The notes under the pieces: generated by a model
Told to the model about the DNA's origin: nothing
Seen by the model: only the letters and a program-made list of their open reading frames with translations
Databases searched by the model: none
Source: Echinarachnius parma
Taxonomy: Eukaryota; Echinodermata; Echinoidea; Clypeasteroida; Echinarachniidae
Direction: 5' to 3'
Length of the DNA stretch: 64,000 bases
Assembly: GCA_037951105.1 (NCBI GenBank)
Contig: JBAMJV010008303.1
Location: 91,001-155,000 of the forward strand
Shown here: one piece after another, positions 22,020 to 34,111 of the stretch
Layout of the letters: every line of letters begins with the position of its first letter
How positions within the stretch are numbered: position 1 is the stretch's first letter
Made by a program: the position numbers and the translations under genes

Positions 22020-22740
22020 TGTATACGGTGTATGCACAGATATGGTCGAAATATATGTTTGCGCTGAAATTATACACACATACTTATGCATAACATTTTG
22101 GGGGAATACCGGTAATTTAAAAAGTCAAACTGCCAAATTGCACTTTCGAATTGAGTTTTAAAAACATTAAAAAACTAATGTTCGGAATTTCCCATAGCTT
22201 CATTATTTCTGTAATACAATGATTATAATGTATATTTGATGTTATACATGAGATACAATATCTCTTAAATCACGGTAGAAAGTGAGAGTACTACATGTTT
22301 AATCAAGTTGTGACGTAGATTGTGGTTTTACAAATTTAACGATAATTTATACTTAAACACATACATCAACACTCATTAAACAAATTAATTGCTCTTAATT
22401 TATTTTACTTTCTGTTCTCTGTTTTCGTTTTAATAGTACGCGGTAAATGATATTGTGAGTGGCGTATACATGTATAATGGATGAAAACGAATGGGCGGCT
22501 GAAAAGGGAGCGAAGCGAACGAGCGAGGGGTGCACCGGAAGCGGATTGGTGGGTTGGGGTTGGGGTTCAGAAGAATATTACAATAATAATGACAAATGAT
22601 TAAAGCCTCTTATATACAACACTTTTGGACAACAATCTTATAAAGTTAATGGAATACTTTAATTGTTGGTGCCATGGATTTGTGGAAATCAACATAAGAA
22701 CAATATATGGAGAAAAAAATACTACATGAACAAATGTAAC
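22020..22740. other. Non-coding; no gene seen
   Basis: AT-rich. A short CpG-containing stretch at 22480-22560 has no frame. Confidence 0.35.
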
Positions 22741-23262
22741 TACAGTCAAACCTACTATAGTGACCACCCAATGGGTTCACTTTTGGTGGCCACTATAGGC
22801 AGGCTGACTGCTATAGACAGGTGGCCACTAATACAGGGGTTGACTGTACATAATACTACAGATAAAATCAAAGTACTATAAGGATAGCATAATAAAGAGC
22901 ATGAAGAGTGTGGATGGATATCCCATTTTCAATGCAGTTGTAGATAATTATGCACTACTGCTAGTCTTACAATCATGATATTAAACCTGTGTACCGTGAC
23001 CACCAAAGGGAAACAATAAATACGGCCACTGAAGACATGTGACCTCTGTAGACAGGTTCCGTATTAGTACAGACAAACCTGTGTATAGTGACCACCAAAA
23101 GGAAAACAATAAATATTGCCACTGAAGACAGGTGACCTCCATAGACAGATTCTATAACATTGTTTTTCATTGCATGTGAACACATTTGGTGGCCAATATA
23201 GAGGCAGGTTGGCTGCTATGGACAGGTGGCCACTAAGACAGGTTTCACTGTATATAGGCCTA
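22741..23262. mobile_element. Cluster of TACAGTCAAACCT-type MITEs
   Basis: A 108-bp palindromic copy spans 22741-22848 (tacagtcaaacct … ggggttgactgta). A compound copy at 22980-23262 has two direct units of 'aacctgtgtanngtgaccacc' and ends in 'gacaggtttcactgta'. The family has gtggccacta cores. Confidence 0.65.
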
Positions 23263-23395
23263 CACATATTTTTAAGTTGTTTTCCTAACCTAGTAACCCT
23301 TTTTTTGATCAATGTTGTATGCACTTTGTTTCTATAGAAATGAAATTCAATACAGTATTATAGATACTGACTTCGGTTTCCCATTCATCATGCTA

Positions 23396-23758
23396 TTAAA
23401 GGGATCCTATTAAACATATAGTAAGCGGTTCTCGCATACCTCGTTGCATTCATATTACCAATAGAAGCGTAGAACATGTCTCGGTTTTCCAAATTCCTCT
23501 TTCGTTATAAAGATATTACGATTGAAGTGTTAGGATTTGAAAATCTCCACTGGATACTTTCAACTGTTTACTAAGCTAGTGCAATGAGTTAGCAAACATT
23601 ACTTTGCATGTTCGCTCATTACTCGGTCATATGACATTCATTTACCATGGAATGTTCACACATCACTCAGTGGACATTATCAGATCAGTGAAATACACAT
23701 TTTGTCAACGCTTCGTCAGTTTTTGCACAAGTCAACAAAGTTACTAGAATCCCTTTAA
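23396..23758. mobile_element. TTAA-flanked MITE family A, copy 4
   Basis: 363 bp from TTAAAGGGATCCTATTAA to gttactagaatccctttaa. Same orientation and interior as the 17436 copy. Confidence 0.75.
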
Positions 23759-24628
23759 TGGTCAACGACTATAATATAGACCAGACAGGATTTCCCAGCT
23801 CATATTTTGATGAAAAATTATGACATTTGATACTACAGTATCGCAATGACACCGCTTAAGCTTGTCCGCAGATGAAGATAAAGTAACGATAATTAATATG
23901 AGTACACTTTCACTCTCTGTTTGAGAGTCTAAGATGTATGCAATCAAATCAATCATTCTACATAAAAGATCAGTGACATTCAGACAGATTCACTATTATT
24001 TACAGCAAGCGGAATTGGTATAATTATAACAACGAAAATAAAAGTGTACATAATTCCCTCATCTCTCTTCCGTAAAGCACGTATAGTGACATGCACACTA
24101 ATTACTTTAAGCAATGCTGATCGTTTTATGATATTTTTAAGAAAGCAGACGCAGTATTCGGTTAAGTAATGACAAGTTATTAGCCATATGATATAGAATT
24201 AGTTATATACTCGTAAAAACATATTGATTCGGTTGTTGAATTGTCTTGAAATAAATGTTCTTGGAAAATGAAGTGCGGATACAAAGAACAATCGAAATCA
24301 ATCTGACCGCCTGGATTTATCGCGTGCTTGGAAAACTATTTACCCGAGTCGAATCGTCTGCAATAAACAAATTATACCATCGTTATGATAATGATGGTTG
24401 ATTATTTCACATAGCGCTATATACATCGCGTGAGTATCAATCGCTCTACTTATTTTGTTTCACTAATAGTAATACCCTTGTAAACGGACACACACTATCC
24501 TTTGCTGAACACCGAAGTGCACTTTTCACCTCCATCTGAGAGTATCCCCGCCAATCGTCTTGTTAGGCGCGCACAGTATAGTGCGGGCAGTTTAACACCG
24601 CCTATAGCGGCTAGTGGAAGCCTTGGGC
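23759..24628. promoter_or_regulatory. Presumed upstream region of the GPCR gene
   Basis: No frame is supported. The promoter and leader are placed here by position only. Confidence 0.25.
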
Positions 24629-24940
24629 ATGTTAGGAATATCATCTCGGCTCGCGACATCGAACATGCTCACTTCAGCGTTTTCTCGAGTAGAAACCACT
24701 ACCATGGTGACGTTGAAAATGACAACGTGCCTCGAAGACTCAATTAACCATGACAACCAGACGCATGATCGTAACGTCTGTGTCGCTGTACACACGACGA
24801 GTGATCCCGACATCGACTTCCATCAAGGAGACACCGCAGTCGTGGTCGCCGAATCTTTCACGATCACGCTCATCATGGTCGTCGCTATCTTGGCCAATCT
24901 AATTGCCATGGTGACTATCCTTCGCGTGCCGCTGTTGAGG
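24629..24940 (+). CDS. GPCR exon 1 (N-terminus, TM1)
   Basis: Ends in CTG TTG AGG before the GTAAGT donor, phase 0. Confidence 0.75.
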
Positions 24941-27900
24941 GTAAGTTATGACTATATTGTTCCAGATTAAAAATTCCCCTGAAATTAATGGAGAACTTAT
25001 AGTGGAAACTGTCTCAACGATGTTGTATGAGTATAGTGTTTTGAATTAGCAATGTTGTCTTGAGTGTTTTATTATGTCTGTATATAAAACATGATAATCA
25101 CTATGTATAGCATAGTACACAGTAATTATTCGTGTGACCTTCAGACCTTGTGAACATGTAACTCACATTATATTTGAAGAGGAATCCACACATTCTACTT
25201 ATCATTAACCCAACTACCACTGACCTGTGTGTATCGGTCACTTCGATGTTCTCTCGATCACTTTTTGGCGATAGGCTAATGTATGTTTCGTGAGCTGCTT
25301 AAAATAACTCTCGTTTTGGTCATCATTGGCGAAATTGAATTCCAATGAAAAAATTCCCCCCCCCCCCCCCCCCATTATCGTTAAAGATGAAAAAACACAA
25401 CCTTCTGACCACGACTGACCTGTGTATAACGGTCACTGCAGTTATCTCTGTCCTTATTTGTGGATTTGTGCGAGGCGTGCGCAATATTGTTAGTTCTATT
25501 GTTTGTGATGAATGGTTATTTGTATAACCATGCAAATTCAAATAATTGATTTCACACTCAACCTACTTATCATCAACACGACCGCTACTGACCTGTGTAC
25601 AGCGGTCACTTCGACTGTCTCTGTCCATGAAATACATGTTTGCGATGGGCTAGATAATTATTTTTGCGTTATTTTGTTTTTACTTAGATTAGCAGCATAA
25701 ATTAGCACATTCTTGGCAACATTGCATTCAATATAATTAATTTCTTCACGTTGTTTTCAAAGAGGAACCCTCACAACCTTCTCATCCTCAACCTTATCGT
25801 CACGGACCTGTGTATAGCGGTCACTACGATGACTTTCTCCTTGAAATCGATCTTTGATGACGGGCGATTTTTGGAGGGACACGACGGCTGGTGCCAGGTA
25901 AGCAAAATTGGCCGATTTGTTTGATTTATCTGTTTGTTTTTTTTTAATTAAATTTTATATATGTTATTATCATGCATTCCAGCCTTGATTTTATTATATG
26001 GGGCATAATTGTATTTAAATAAAAGCTACATTAATAAAAGTAAAATGAAATTAAGAAAGTGATTATAATATTCAATGACAAATATGTATACAGTTATAAA
26101 GTTAATTTATACGGTATGCGCTGATGATAACTATTGATTGCTAATACACTATCCATCATTCATAATGACATGTAAGGTTTCATGCCGCTTTGGTTCTTGT
26201 GTGCTTATCGTAATGATATATACATGGTTTTACTTTCATAATTGTTTTACAATGTTACTTTGTCTTTTAAATATAACTTGTATCACTTGAATTGAAGATA
26301 TTATTAACTTGAATTTTTGATAGTTTTGAATCGTAAAATACTATAACGTGAAATTCTTCTGAATCAATTGAAAGTTAACACACGTGGATAATTATATAAA
26401 TGTCACAGAGATTATATTGGCGCTATATCCTATTACTATGACACCAATTGTCACAATACATAGTTCATTTCATGACCACATAATTCCAATAATCATGGGT
26501 ACACTTATCCACTAGCGCAATTATGTTACAGTTTTTCGCATTTTGTTGAGGTTTATTGGGTGTAAACTTGCATTTCTTCGTTACTATGCCAGGGTAACAT
26601 TATACTTTCATAATGATAATTATTAAGTTTCGTTTATTTGCATGTTTTGTGAACGATTTTAATTGAAGTTTATTTGTTTGTATATATCTATTTCTTGTAT
26701 TTCTGTATCGACTAAGTTCAACGGATTCTCCGCGGTTGTCCTGGCAACGTCCAGCTTCACAACGATCACCTGCATATCGATCGACCGATACCTTTCGATC
26801 GTCTGGTCGACGCGCTTCCCGCCGAGCTACGCGCGCGCATGCGCAATGATGGCCATCATCTGGTTTTTATCTTCCACTTTTGCCGCCCTCCCTCTCTTCA
26901 AGTTTAATAAGGTATTCAGTGACATAGATGAAGGGGACATTCCCAAGTGTATCGTGAAAATATATATTTGCATCATACTTAGCCCCCCTCACGGGGAGAT
27001 GAAATAAATTTACCTGTAAACCATAACCCCCTTTTATAGCAGACTGCACCGTATGGCATCCTTGTGCACATCACGTCCTATTCTAAGAAATTTTATTATA
27101 TTTTGTGCTTAATTTATATTGATGAATTTTTGTATAATTGTATTTGGGAAAGTTTATGACTCCGTAGTCTATATCATGATTGCATTTTCTATATAAATTA
27201 GCTTGCTAAAATGAAAACAGATTGTAAGTGAAGAGTAGTATAATCGGCTTGTCGTTACTTGTAAGTGTCGTGAATAGACCGCTTATGTATTGATATTATT
27301 GGAAATAAAATTGAAATTGAAAATTCTAATCAATACGAATTGAAAGACAGAAATAAAATGATTAATCTTGTCAGCTTATGGGATAATAAAGGAACAGAAA
27401 AGAAATGAGAAAAAGAGGGGACAACCAGCGACATATAGGGTATAGGTAGTATGAGCGGTTGCAAATAACAAATCAAAAAGAATGTCGTCGAATCAAATTT
27501 AAACCATGAATAGCGACGTGATTCTAAGAAAACACTATGTGGAAAGTGGGTAGTAGATGAGGTAATCCTAAGAAGGACCGACTAATATTCTGTATAAGTC
27601 TTGAAAGAATGATATCCAAATAATTATGCTACATTTCCCCAGTCTTCCTATAAATACCTGAATGAAACGCACCACTGTTCGCCCGACTGGCCGGAGGAGG
27701 GGAACGCGTGCTCCTTCTACGTGGTCGGTTTCGTGATGAACTACGCAGTCACAATCCCGGTCATGACCATCTGCTACTCGGCCATCTTCCGGGCCATCTG
27801 GCTGCGACAGAAGCGACTCGGAAAACATCGTAAGGCAGCTGGAATCAACGCATCTAGCATCAACGAGGTAGGATTATGATCAGAAAAAACACTGAAAAAA

Positions 27901-29805
27901 ATAATAATTGTATTCTTCTATGTTATCCTACACAGCGGCGTAGTGAGGAGGATGACGGGTGGGGGGGGGGGGGGGGGGGGGGGGGGGTGGGGGGGGGGAG
28001 GCTCATGGGGCCCAACCCGCATCATCTGTCAAGTCCGGCAAGTGTATTTCTTTCTTTCTTTATATTTTTGCTTCCTTCAAATCTAAAACAAGCTGAAATC
28101 CCAAAGCTACTGCGGGCCATGGACCCCGCCAGGGTTGCAGAGGTGGGTCCATAAACCCATCCTAAGCGGATCGCAGGTCAGAGTCCCCTTGCAGAAATCC
28201 TGGCTACGCCACTTATCTTATCATTCCATGGCTGCTTCATAATAACAATTGCACCCTGGGTCAGCGTTAACGATTGTCATGAATGATGTAGAGGGCACTG
28301 TCTGAAATGCCACACCACGGTTCAAGTGTGTATTTTGAACATTGCGCAAGGCGTTCGCAAGATGGCACCGGACAAAAGCGAATCAGCAAGGATGTCGATA
28401 TAATTGTCTATGCTTATTAAACATTTAGTTTTTTTCATTTCCTTCTTCTAGTTTTCCGAAGCCACGCCAGCGAACATCAGCGAATCGCACACGGCCTTTA
28501 ACTCGTATTCAGAATCGTGCCAACAGATCCACAGTGCTATTGGCGCGCCGTTCGTGTCTCGAATAGGACTACCATCGAGTGCAACGACCACGAAGCCAGC
28601 AACACAAACCGCCCGGCTATCGACATCATACTCGATGTCCGATATAGACCGCATTGGACTCTCGTCGTCGGACCCGTTAACCTTTAACATCACAGTGGGA
28701 GATCTTTTTTGCATCCCAGAAACTTCTCTACGTAACCATGGAGAAGTTCCACCTTCACCGGAAGTGAGCCACGAGACAGGACTTCAGGGCCACCAGCCCA
28801 CCAGGTCAAAGTCCGAGTTCTCCCTAGCCAGCTGGCGCAGTCAGGACCAGGCAGTTGTCGATGAAAATATCGTGGTCGAGAATGACGACGTGCACGGGTA
28901 CGGGGTCACGTTGGGTGAACGGACGGTACACTTTCAGCGGTTGTCGAGACGGATAACGCATACGAGAAAGCCATCTCGCCGCGATGTCAGGAAGAAGAAG
29001 CGTCGTAAGCGCACGCTCCTGCGGATAAAGAAACTGCGTGCGGACAAACAGGTTGCATTGACAGGTGGGTCTAATGGTAATACTTGTTGGGTATTCCAGC
29101 TAGATTTTTTTTTTTTTTGCTGAAAGAAAATTCGATTGGCTTAACATTTTAAACTTATATCAATTAAGGCTTCTGCCGCTTAATTCAATGTTAACTTTGC
29201 CATCATTTTCATGACATAATACATCCAGCGAAGTCTCACACATTCACCACAACGCACTCCAATCTCATAGTTTATAATTAATTTATAATTACTTTTCATC
29301 AAAATATATAATCGCACATTGTAAATTCCCGTGTCATAATGGTTTTGAGGTGAACGTCTACAAAAGATATAATTAATTATTGAAATACATGTTAATTTTT
29401 CATGCCCGACCATCTGGAATTACTTCCCTGTTTGATCTTTCAATGTATTGAATCATTTGTTGTACAGCTTCGATAAATGAATTCAGCATGGGTTGTCCCA
29501 GTAACATTATATGACTTTTATTCTTGATAATCTTGTTTTATAATCTTCCGACAGGAACATTCTTGATATCATCCAGCGTCATTTGCTGGTTGCCCTACGC
29601 CATCATCCGGTCATGTTTCTTCCCCGTCAAGCATACAAGTCATTGGGTCAGCATTGCAGCCATGTGGCTCGCCTTCGTCAACGCCTGCATCGACCCACTC
29701 ATATACGTCTTCATGAACCGTCGCGCGAAGGCGAGAGTCCGCGCCGACATCAAAGCTCTCAGGCTTTATTTTGGTCAAGTCTTCTCCCGTGCTTCTCACC
29801 GATGA
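24629..29805 (+). CDS. Orphan class A (rhodopsin-like) GPCR, six exons
   Basis: Exons 24629-24940, 25763-25897, 26717-26911, 27643-27867, 28452-29064 and 29555-29805 join in matching phase to give 576 residues. TM1 has ANLIAMV (N1.50), TM2 LNLIVTDLC (D2.50), TM3 starts WCQ (C3.25) and ends in DRY, TM4 has IIWFLSS, TM5 follows a two-Cys second extracellular loop, TM6 has CWLPY and TM7 NACIDPLIY (DPxxY). Position 3.32 is Ala, so the amine-binding Asp is absent. The third intracellular loop is very long (about 240 residues), Ser-rich, and ends in a basic KKKRRKR cluster. The N-terminus has an NQT sequon. Later in-frame ATGs at 24665 and 24701 are alternative starts. The ligand and subfamily are not recognised. 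Confidence 0.85.
25180..25285 (+). pseudogene. Decayed copy A of GPCR exon 2
   Basis: Reads RNPHILLIINPTTTDLC then VSVTSMF in the exon-2 frame, against RNPHNLLILNLIVTDLC and IAVTTMT in the real exon. It has a usable AG before it but no downstream donor, and later residues diverge. Confidence 0.75.
25387..25475 (+). pseudogene. Decayed copy B of GPCR exon 2
   Basis: Reads HNLLTTTDLCITVTAVI, with an internal deletion relative to exon 2. It is preceded by a poly-C run that destroyed the acceptor region. Confidence 0.7.
25552..25655 (+). pseudogene. Decayed copy C of GPCR exon 2
   Basis: Reads TLNLLIINTTATDLCTAV then TSTVSV, in frame with the exon-2 pattern. The 5' boundary and the C-terminal half are lost. 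Confidence 0.72.
25763..25897 (+). CDS. GPCR exon 2 (TM2 to start of TM3)
   Basis: 45 codons, phase 0 at both ends, acceptor ttttcaaag and donor gtaagc. Ends in WCQ, where the Cys is the conserved 3.25 disulphide partner. Confidence 0.8.
26717..26911 (+). CDS. GPCR exon 3 (TM3, DRY, TM4)
   Basis: 65 codons from FNGFSAVV to LFKFNK, phase 0. Acceptor 'gactaag' has a moderate polypyrimidine tract; donor gtattc is weak. Confidence 0.8.
27643..27867 (+). CDS. GPCR exon 4 (second extracellular loop, TM5)
   Basis: 75 codons, acceptor tttccccag and donor gtagga. It carries an NET sequon, two loop cysteines and TM5. Confidence 0.82.
27935..28210. repeat. Poly-G-bearing MITE relic in GPCR intron 4
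   Basis: 'cagcggcgtagtgagg' with a run of about 27 G faces 'tggctacgccactta'. It belongs to the CAGTGGCGTAGC family seen at 14559. Confidence 0.5.
28452..29064 (+). CDS. GPCR exon 5 (long third intracellular loop)
   Basis: 613 bases, phase 0 in and phase 1 out (gacag|gtgggt). Ser/Thr-rich with a strongly basic end just before TM6. Confidence 0.8.
29555..29805 (+). CDS. GPCR exon 6 (TM6, TM7, C-tail)
   Basis: Acceptor ttccgacag. Encodes CWLPY and DPLIY, then a basic helix-8 stretch, and ends in TGA at 29803-29805. Confidence 0.85.
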
Positions 29806-29814
29806 TCAATGATT

Positions 29815-29990
29815 TCAGCCACCACTGGGTCAGCATCGCAGCTATGTGGCTCGCCTTCGTCAACGCCTGCATCGACCCACTCATCTATACGTCTTCATGA
29901 ACCGTCGCGCGAAGGCGAGAGTCCGCGCCAACTTCAAAGCTCTCGGGCGTTATTTTGGTTCAGTCTTCCCTTGTGCTTCTCACCGATGAT
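29815..29990 (+). pseudogene. Tandem copy 2 of the GPCR last exon (frameshifted)
   Basis: Repeats HWVSIAAMWLAFVNACIDPL almost exactly. A 2-base insertion at 'catctata' then shifts the frame and stops it. Confidence 0.85.
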
Positions 29991-29995
29991 CAATG

Positions 29996-30180
29996 CTTTC
30001 AGCCACCACTGGGTCAGCATCGCAGCCATGTGACTCGCCTTCGTCAACGCCTGCATCGACCCACTCATCTAAACGTAATACGTCTTCATGAACTGTCGTG
30101 CGAAGGCGAGAGTCCGTGCCGACTTCAAAGCTCTCGGGCGTTATTTTGGTTCAGTCTTCCCTTGTGCTTCTAGCCGATGA
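29996..30180 (+). pseudogene. Tandem copy 3 of the GPCR last exon (nonsense)
   Basis: The Trp codon of AMW is TGA and the DPLIY region carries an insertion (ctaaacgtaata). Confidence 0.85.
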
Positions 30181-30214
30181 TCGACCGATAATATTATCCC
30201 TTCTTCCTCAATAG

Positions 30215-30342
30215 GCTCGCCTTCGTGGCTCGCCTTCGTCAACGCCTGCATCGACCCACTCATATACGTCTTCATGAACCGTCGCGCCAATGAGAGAGTC
30301 CGGGCCAACTTCAAAGATCTCCAGCGTTATTTTGGTCTATAA
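30215..30342 (+). pseudogene. Tandem copy 4 of the GPCR last exon (open, possible alternative last exon)
   Basis: A strong polypyrimidine tract (tcccttcttcctcaatag) precedes an open 128-base stretch. If joined to exon 5 it keeps phase 1 and encodes WLAFVNACIDPLIYVFMNRR and a short tail to TAA. Such a transcript would lack TM6, so it may be regulatory or merely a relic. Confidence 0.55.
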
Positions 30343-31985
30343 TATATATAGTCTCATCTCGTGTTTCTGGCAGATGATCTTCATGATCGGTGATATCACC
30401 CGTCACCGGGTCCGTGACAGTCATGAAGCTAGTTTTCTTCGGCGGTTGTTTTGACCTATTCATCTGCGCGTTAGTGTGTCACTACGTCGAGGAGAGACGT
30501 AGAGTCCGATTCGATTCGACTTCATATCCGGATCTCCGGCATATTTTTGTATTGCACCTTCTCTAGTGTCTTTGCTGACGATAGATGATCACTTCTTGTT
30601 TGTTCTGTTATATTATCATACCAATGCTTAATCTGGCACTAGAAGAATTATCAGTACTGTAACACACTGAGTACATTTATTTGTTCAATATTAAGATTTT
30701 ATTTCAATATTCACGCGTTCATATCAATTCACCAGTTCACGAGTTCATTAATCCGAAAAGGAAAAGGCGTTCATTATTCCAAAGTTTCTTTTACTATGTG
30801 TGTTAATCCAAATAATGACATGAGGTTCGTTAATATTATGTACATTTTATATAAGATTTAGATGGAATTATCTACCCTTTTTGTTTTCGGAATAACGAAC
30901 GGTCTTCGTAATATCCCATTAAAAAAATGTATAATATGCTTTTAATAATGGTATTTATTCAACACACAAAATGTCATAATTCACAGCTACAAGCTGAATT
31001 GCAGTGGCATAAACAATAAAATGCAACGATATTTACAAACATCAAAATAGCTAGGACGAAATCACGAGGTATAAAGAAATGTCGTTAATATACATACAAT
31101 AATTAGAGAAAGAGATAATAATAATAACACATGGATAATATTACGATTTTGCCGTGAATATTAATGGAAATTGGTAAGTTATATTAACATATTAACATAA
31201 AAGGTAGCAAGTTTCAATTTGTGTTTCAATTAATGCTTATTAAAAATTTTGGGATTAAATTGTATCAATTAATTATAGTGAACTTTTAAACATAATTAAT
31301 TTAAGAATGTACATTATATTAAATATTAAATTGTAACGTCATAATAATATAAATGAGAAAATGTTAATATCCATACACGCATGACATAACGACTACTGGG
31401 CAAGCTGAAGGTTTGCGAAAAATTACATATAAAAGAAGCAGCTATCAATGCTAAATTTAAAAAGGCCCGTATGACAGGCCAAATTAGTTTCGAAAGTTAA
31501 ATGATAGGAAACATAATATGTCACTAAAGGGGACCACCAGGTAAAGAACAACTCATGATTATATGTTTTGGTACCGTTGTGTGATAAGTATAGATGCCCA
31601 GCACTTTGCAAAGGATTGTGTAATTCATGAACTATACAATTAATTACCACCACTTACGGAACCAACATGGCCTCATGGTTCCGTATGCGCCAATTATATT
31701 CACGCATACGTATAAGGAGACAATAAAAAACGTCCTAGACAAAAGGTAGTCTTCGTCTGCAGACCCATGAACATAATGGTGATGCCTTTTCCAACTAATT
31801 ACTTTTTCTGGAAACATATTTTTCGGAACTTGTTGGTGGAATTGACTATTTTTTAGGTGGTGGTATATACCCTTCAAGAATCACTATTGTAGGCAGTCTC
31901 CTGCACCTGTGACACCCGGTAAGCAATCTCTCTGGAATTCTCTCTAAAGTCTGGAAACTAAAATGTTTATTAAGCCTACAAGATT
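30343..31985. other. Non-coding; relic of the TTCGTTATTCCGAAGG family
   Basis: At 30735-30910 degenerate 'gttcattaatccgaaaagg', 'gttcattattccaaag' and 'ttttcggaataacgaacgg' resemble both arms of the foldback element at 38485. The remainder is AT-rich without a gene. Confidence 0.4.
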
Positions 31986-32330
31986 TAGAAAGAGATTCTT
32001 CAATGTCCTGCATACGTAATGCATGGGCAAGATGTTTGCTTTTGTGGAACTATTGAAACGCTACCTGGCGTCTCAAGTGCAGGAAAAGCGTGTTTAGATA
32101 ATAGTCAAGACTCAATTTACACGTTTTTGTTTTCTCCACAATCTTTGCTGAAATTTGGAAATAATTTCTACATGTATATATATGTGAGATTCTTCAATTT
32201 TTCTGACGACATAATGTATCGTCATGTTGCTAGGTAGATCTATACGCGGCATACATAATCAATAGGGTGTAGTGTACAGATCGAGATGAACCTCAATTTC
32301 CACATGTATATATATTATATTTTTTTATGT
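31986..32330 (-). pseudogene. Decayed copies of the IAP RING exon
   Basis: 31992-32150 aligns to the RING exon (gagattcttc; ctacctggcgtctcaagtgcagga; aagcgtgt; cacgttttt), with stops on the minus strand. 32165-32240 repeats the exon's end (ctacatgtatata, gagattcttc, cgacataa), and 32280-32320 repeats its 3' flank. The first two are 194 bp apart. Confidence 0.6.
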
Positions 32331-32569
32331 TGGTTTTTTATTATGATGACTAAAGTAAAGTTTGTTTAATGTACGTAGCTTATTTATTATACCGACTGTA
32401 ATTGTTTTGTATTTGTATACATGGCGCACCTGTAAAGCAGTTTTTAAACTGAGATTGCCTCCCGGTTGCCTACCTGTATTTTTTAAAGAAGACATGAATA
32501 AATAAATAAATTAAATTTTTTCGATATCTTTGTGAGATAATGGGCAAAGTCATTTGTTGTGCGCACTCA

Positions 32570-32883
32570 TGGGGGAGTGTTTCACAAAGGTCCCAAGTTG
32601 AACTTAACTCTAAGTTGGACTTATCTATTATGGAAAGCCATTTGTAGCCTCGGAATAAAACATATTCAAAAGCAAGAATGTAATTATTTTATAATTTCAT
32701 AAGTTTTACATCAGGAACATGAAATCTACTTGATAATAGGAAATAATATTATGATTGAAATAACATCTAATGCCTTTTATACAAACTTTTCCCCAAAAAT
32801 TCAAAAACACTAACGGCTTTCCATACTTTTTAAGTCCAACTTAGAGATAAGTTCAATTTAGGATCTTTGTGAAACACCCCCCT
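32570..32883. mobile_element. MITE with GTGTTTCACAAAG ends, copy 1
   Basis: About 55-base arms (gggggagtgtttcacaaagg … aactctaagttggactt) are inverted at 32830-32883 (ctttgtgaaacaccccc). A shorter member lies at 35312-35476. Confidence 0.75.
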
Positions 32884-33182
32884 GGCATATAGCTAGGTAT
32901 ATATATATATATCATAATTGAAACAATCATAGCCTATCTTCGCCAATTATTGACCAAGGTGTTAGAACAAAGCATCAAATGAAAGCTTTTTAATTATGAG
33001 GCCTTTCTAATGGTATGAAATCTAAATTTCGATTTTTACCGACAAGTACAAGTGCAGGGTTTTGCTATAGCCGGTCACATATGATATACTTAGTACACTA
33101 CAGTCATGTCAAAATCGTGTACAGATCTAATTTAGATGAACTTCAATTTACTCCGGTGTACGTGTTATTTCCGCAGTTATTG
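32884..33182. other. 3' flank of the IAP gene
   Basis: AT-rich. The presumed 3' UTR on the minus strand starts here; I see no decisive polyadenylation signal. Confidence 0.35.
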
Positions 33183-33391
33183 CTACATGTATATACGAAG
33201 AGATTCTTCGATATACTGGCGACATAACGGACACGATGTGAGTCGTTGCGCGCACACCCGACATGTCACCAGATGTCTGCAAGGCAGGAACAGCGTGTCC
33301 AGTGGTCCGTCCAGACATACCTTGCACGTGTTTGTGCCTTGCGAGTTGGCAGGTCCACGGTTCGAGTCCCCAGTGGCGCCCGTGTTGCTTG
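33183..33391 (-). CDS. IAP exon 4 (RING)
   Basis: Acceptor tttatttcag, 2 bases then 69 codons to TAG. All eight C3HC4 ligands are present. Confidence 0.88.
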
Positions 33392-33844
33392 CTGAAATAA
33401 AGTGAAACATTCAATAATATTATTTTGATCTATATTATTGTATATGAAGTTATGTCTTTCTTTCTTACAATTTTCGATAAAAATGTTCATTGTTTTATCT
33501 TTTTTGTATAATGCACGTAGATTTACAAAGTAATAAACTCGAGACTGAATATAAGTAATGATTATTTAATAATTTGTTAATGTATTATACATTATCTTAA
33601 TTAGCCTAATTTCATTATATAAATTACCAGTTGTATCAATTATATACAGCTACTAATGAAAGTGTGTATATAAATTATTACATGTTAACCGTCTGATGGA
33701 GCATAGGGGGTGGGGTTAAGACCTGTCAACCGCCTCCAGGCCCGTAGCCAGGATTTTTCAAGGGGGGGCGTAATTTACAAAACCGGGACCGAGAACGAAC
33801 GTGGCCGAGACCGAGACCACTGTTTGAGAGTCGTGTAAGCACGG

Positions 33845-33887
<43 letters not shown>

Positions 33888-34031
33888 GTCCGTCGCGAAA
33901 AAAATGTCGAGGCCGAGACCAATGGTTAAGTTGTGTAATCAAGACCAATGTTGGACAAGAACGATAAAAAGTGGACTCGAGACCGCCAACAGGTGGACCT
34001 TTCTGATTTGAAATTTGTTTTAAATTATTGT

Positions 34032-34066
<35 letters not shown>

Positions 34067-34079
34067 TTTTTTTTTTTTT

Positions 34080-34111
<32 letters not shown>

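Noticed and set aside
21365-22093. 242-codon FVRS frame and minus-strand NERT frames
   Set aside because: A (GTTC)n microsatellite keeps all frames open; not coding.
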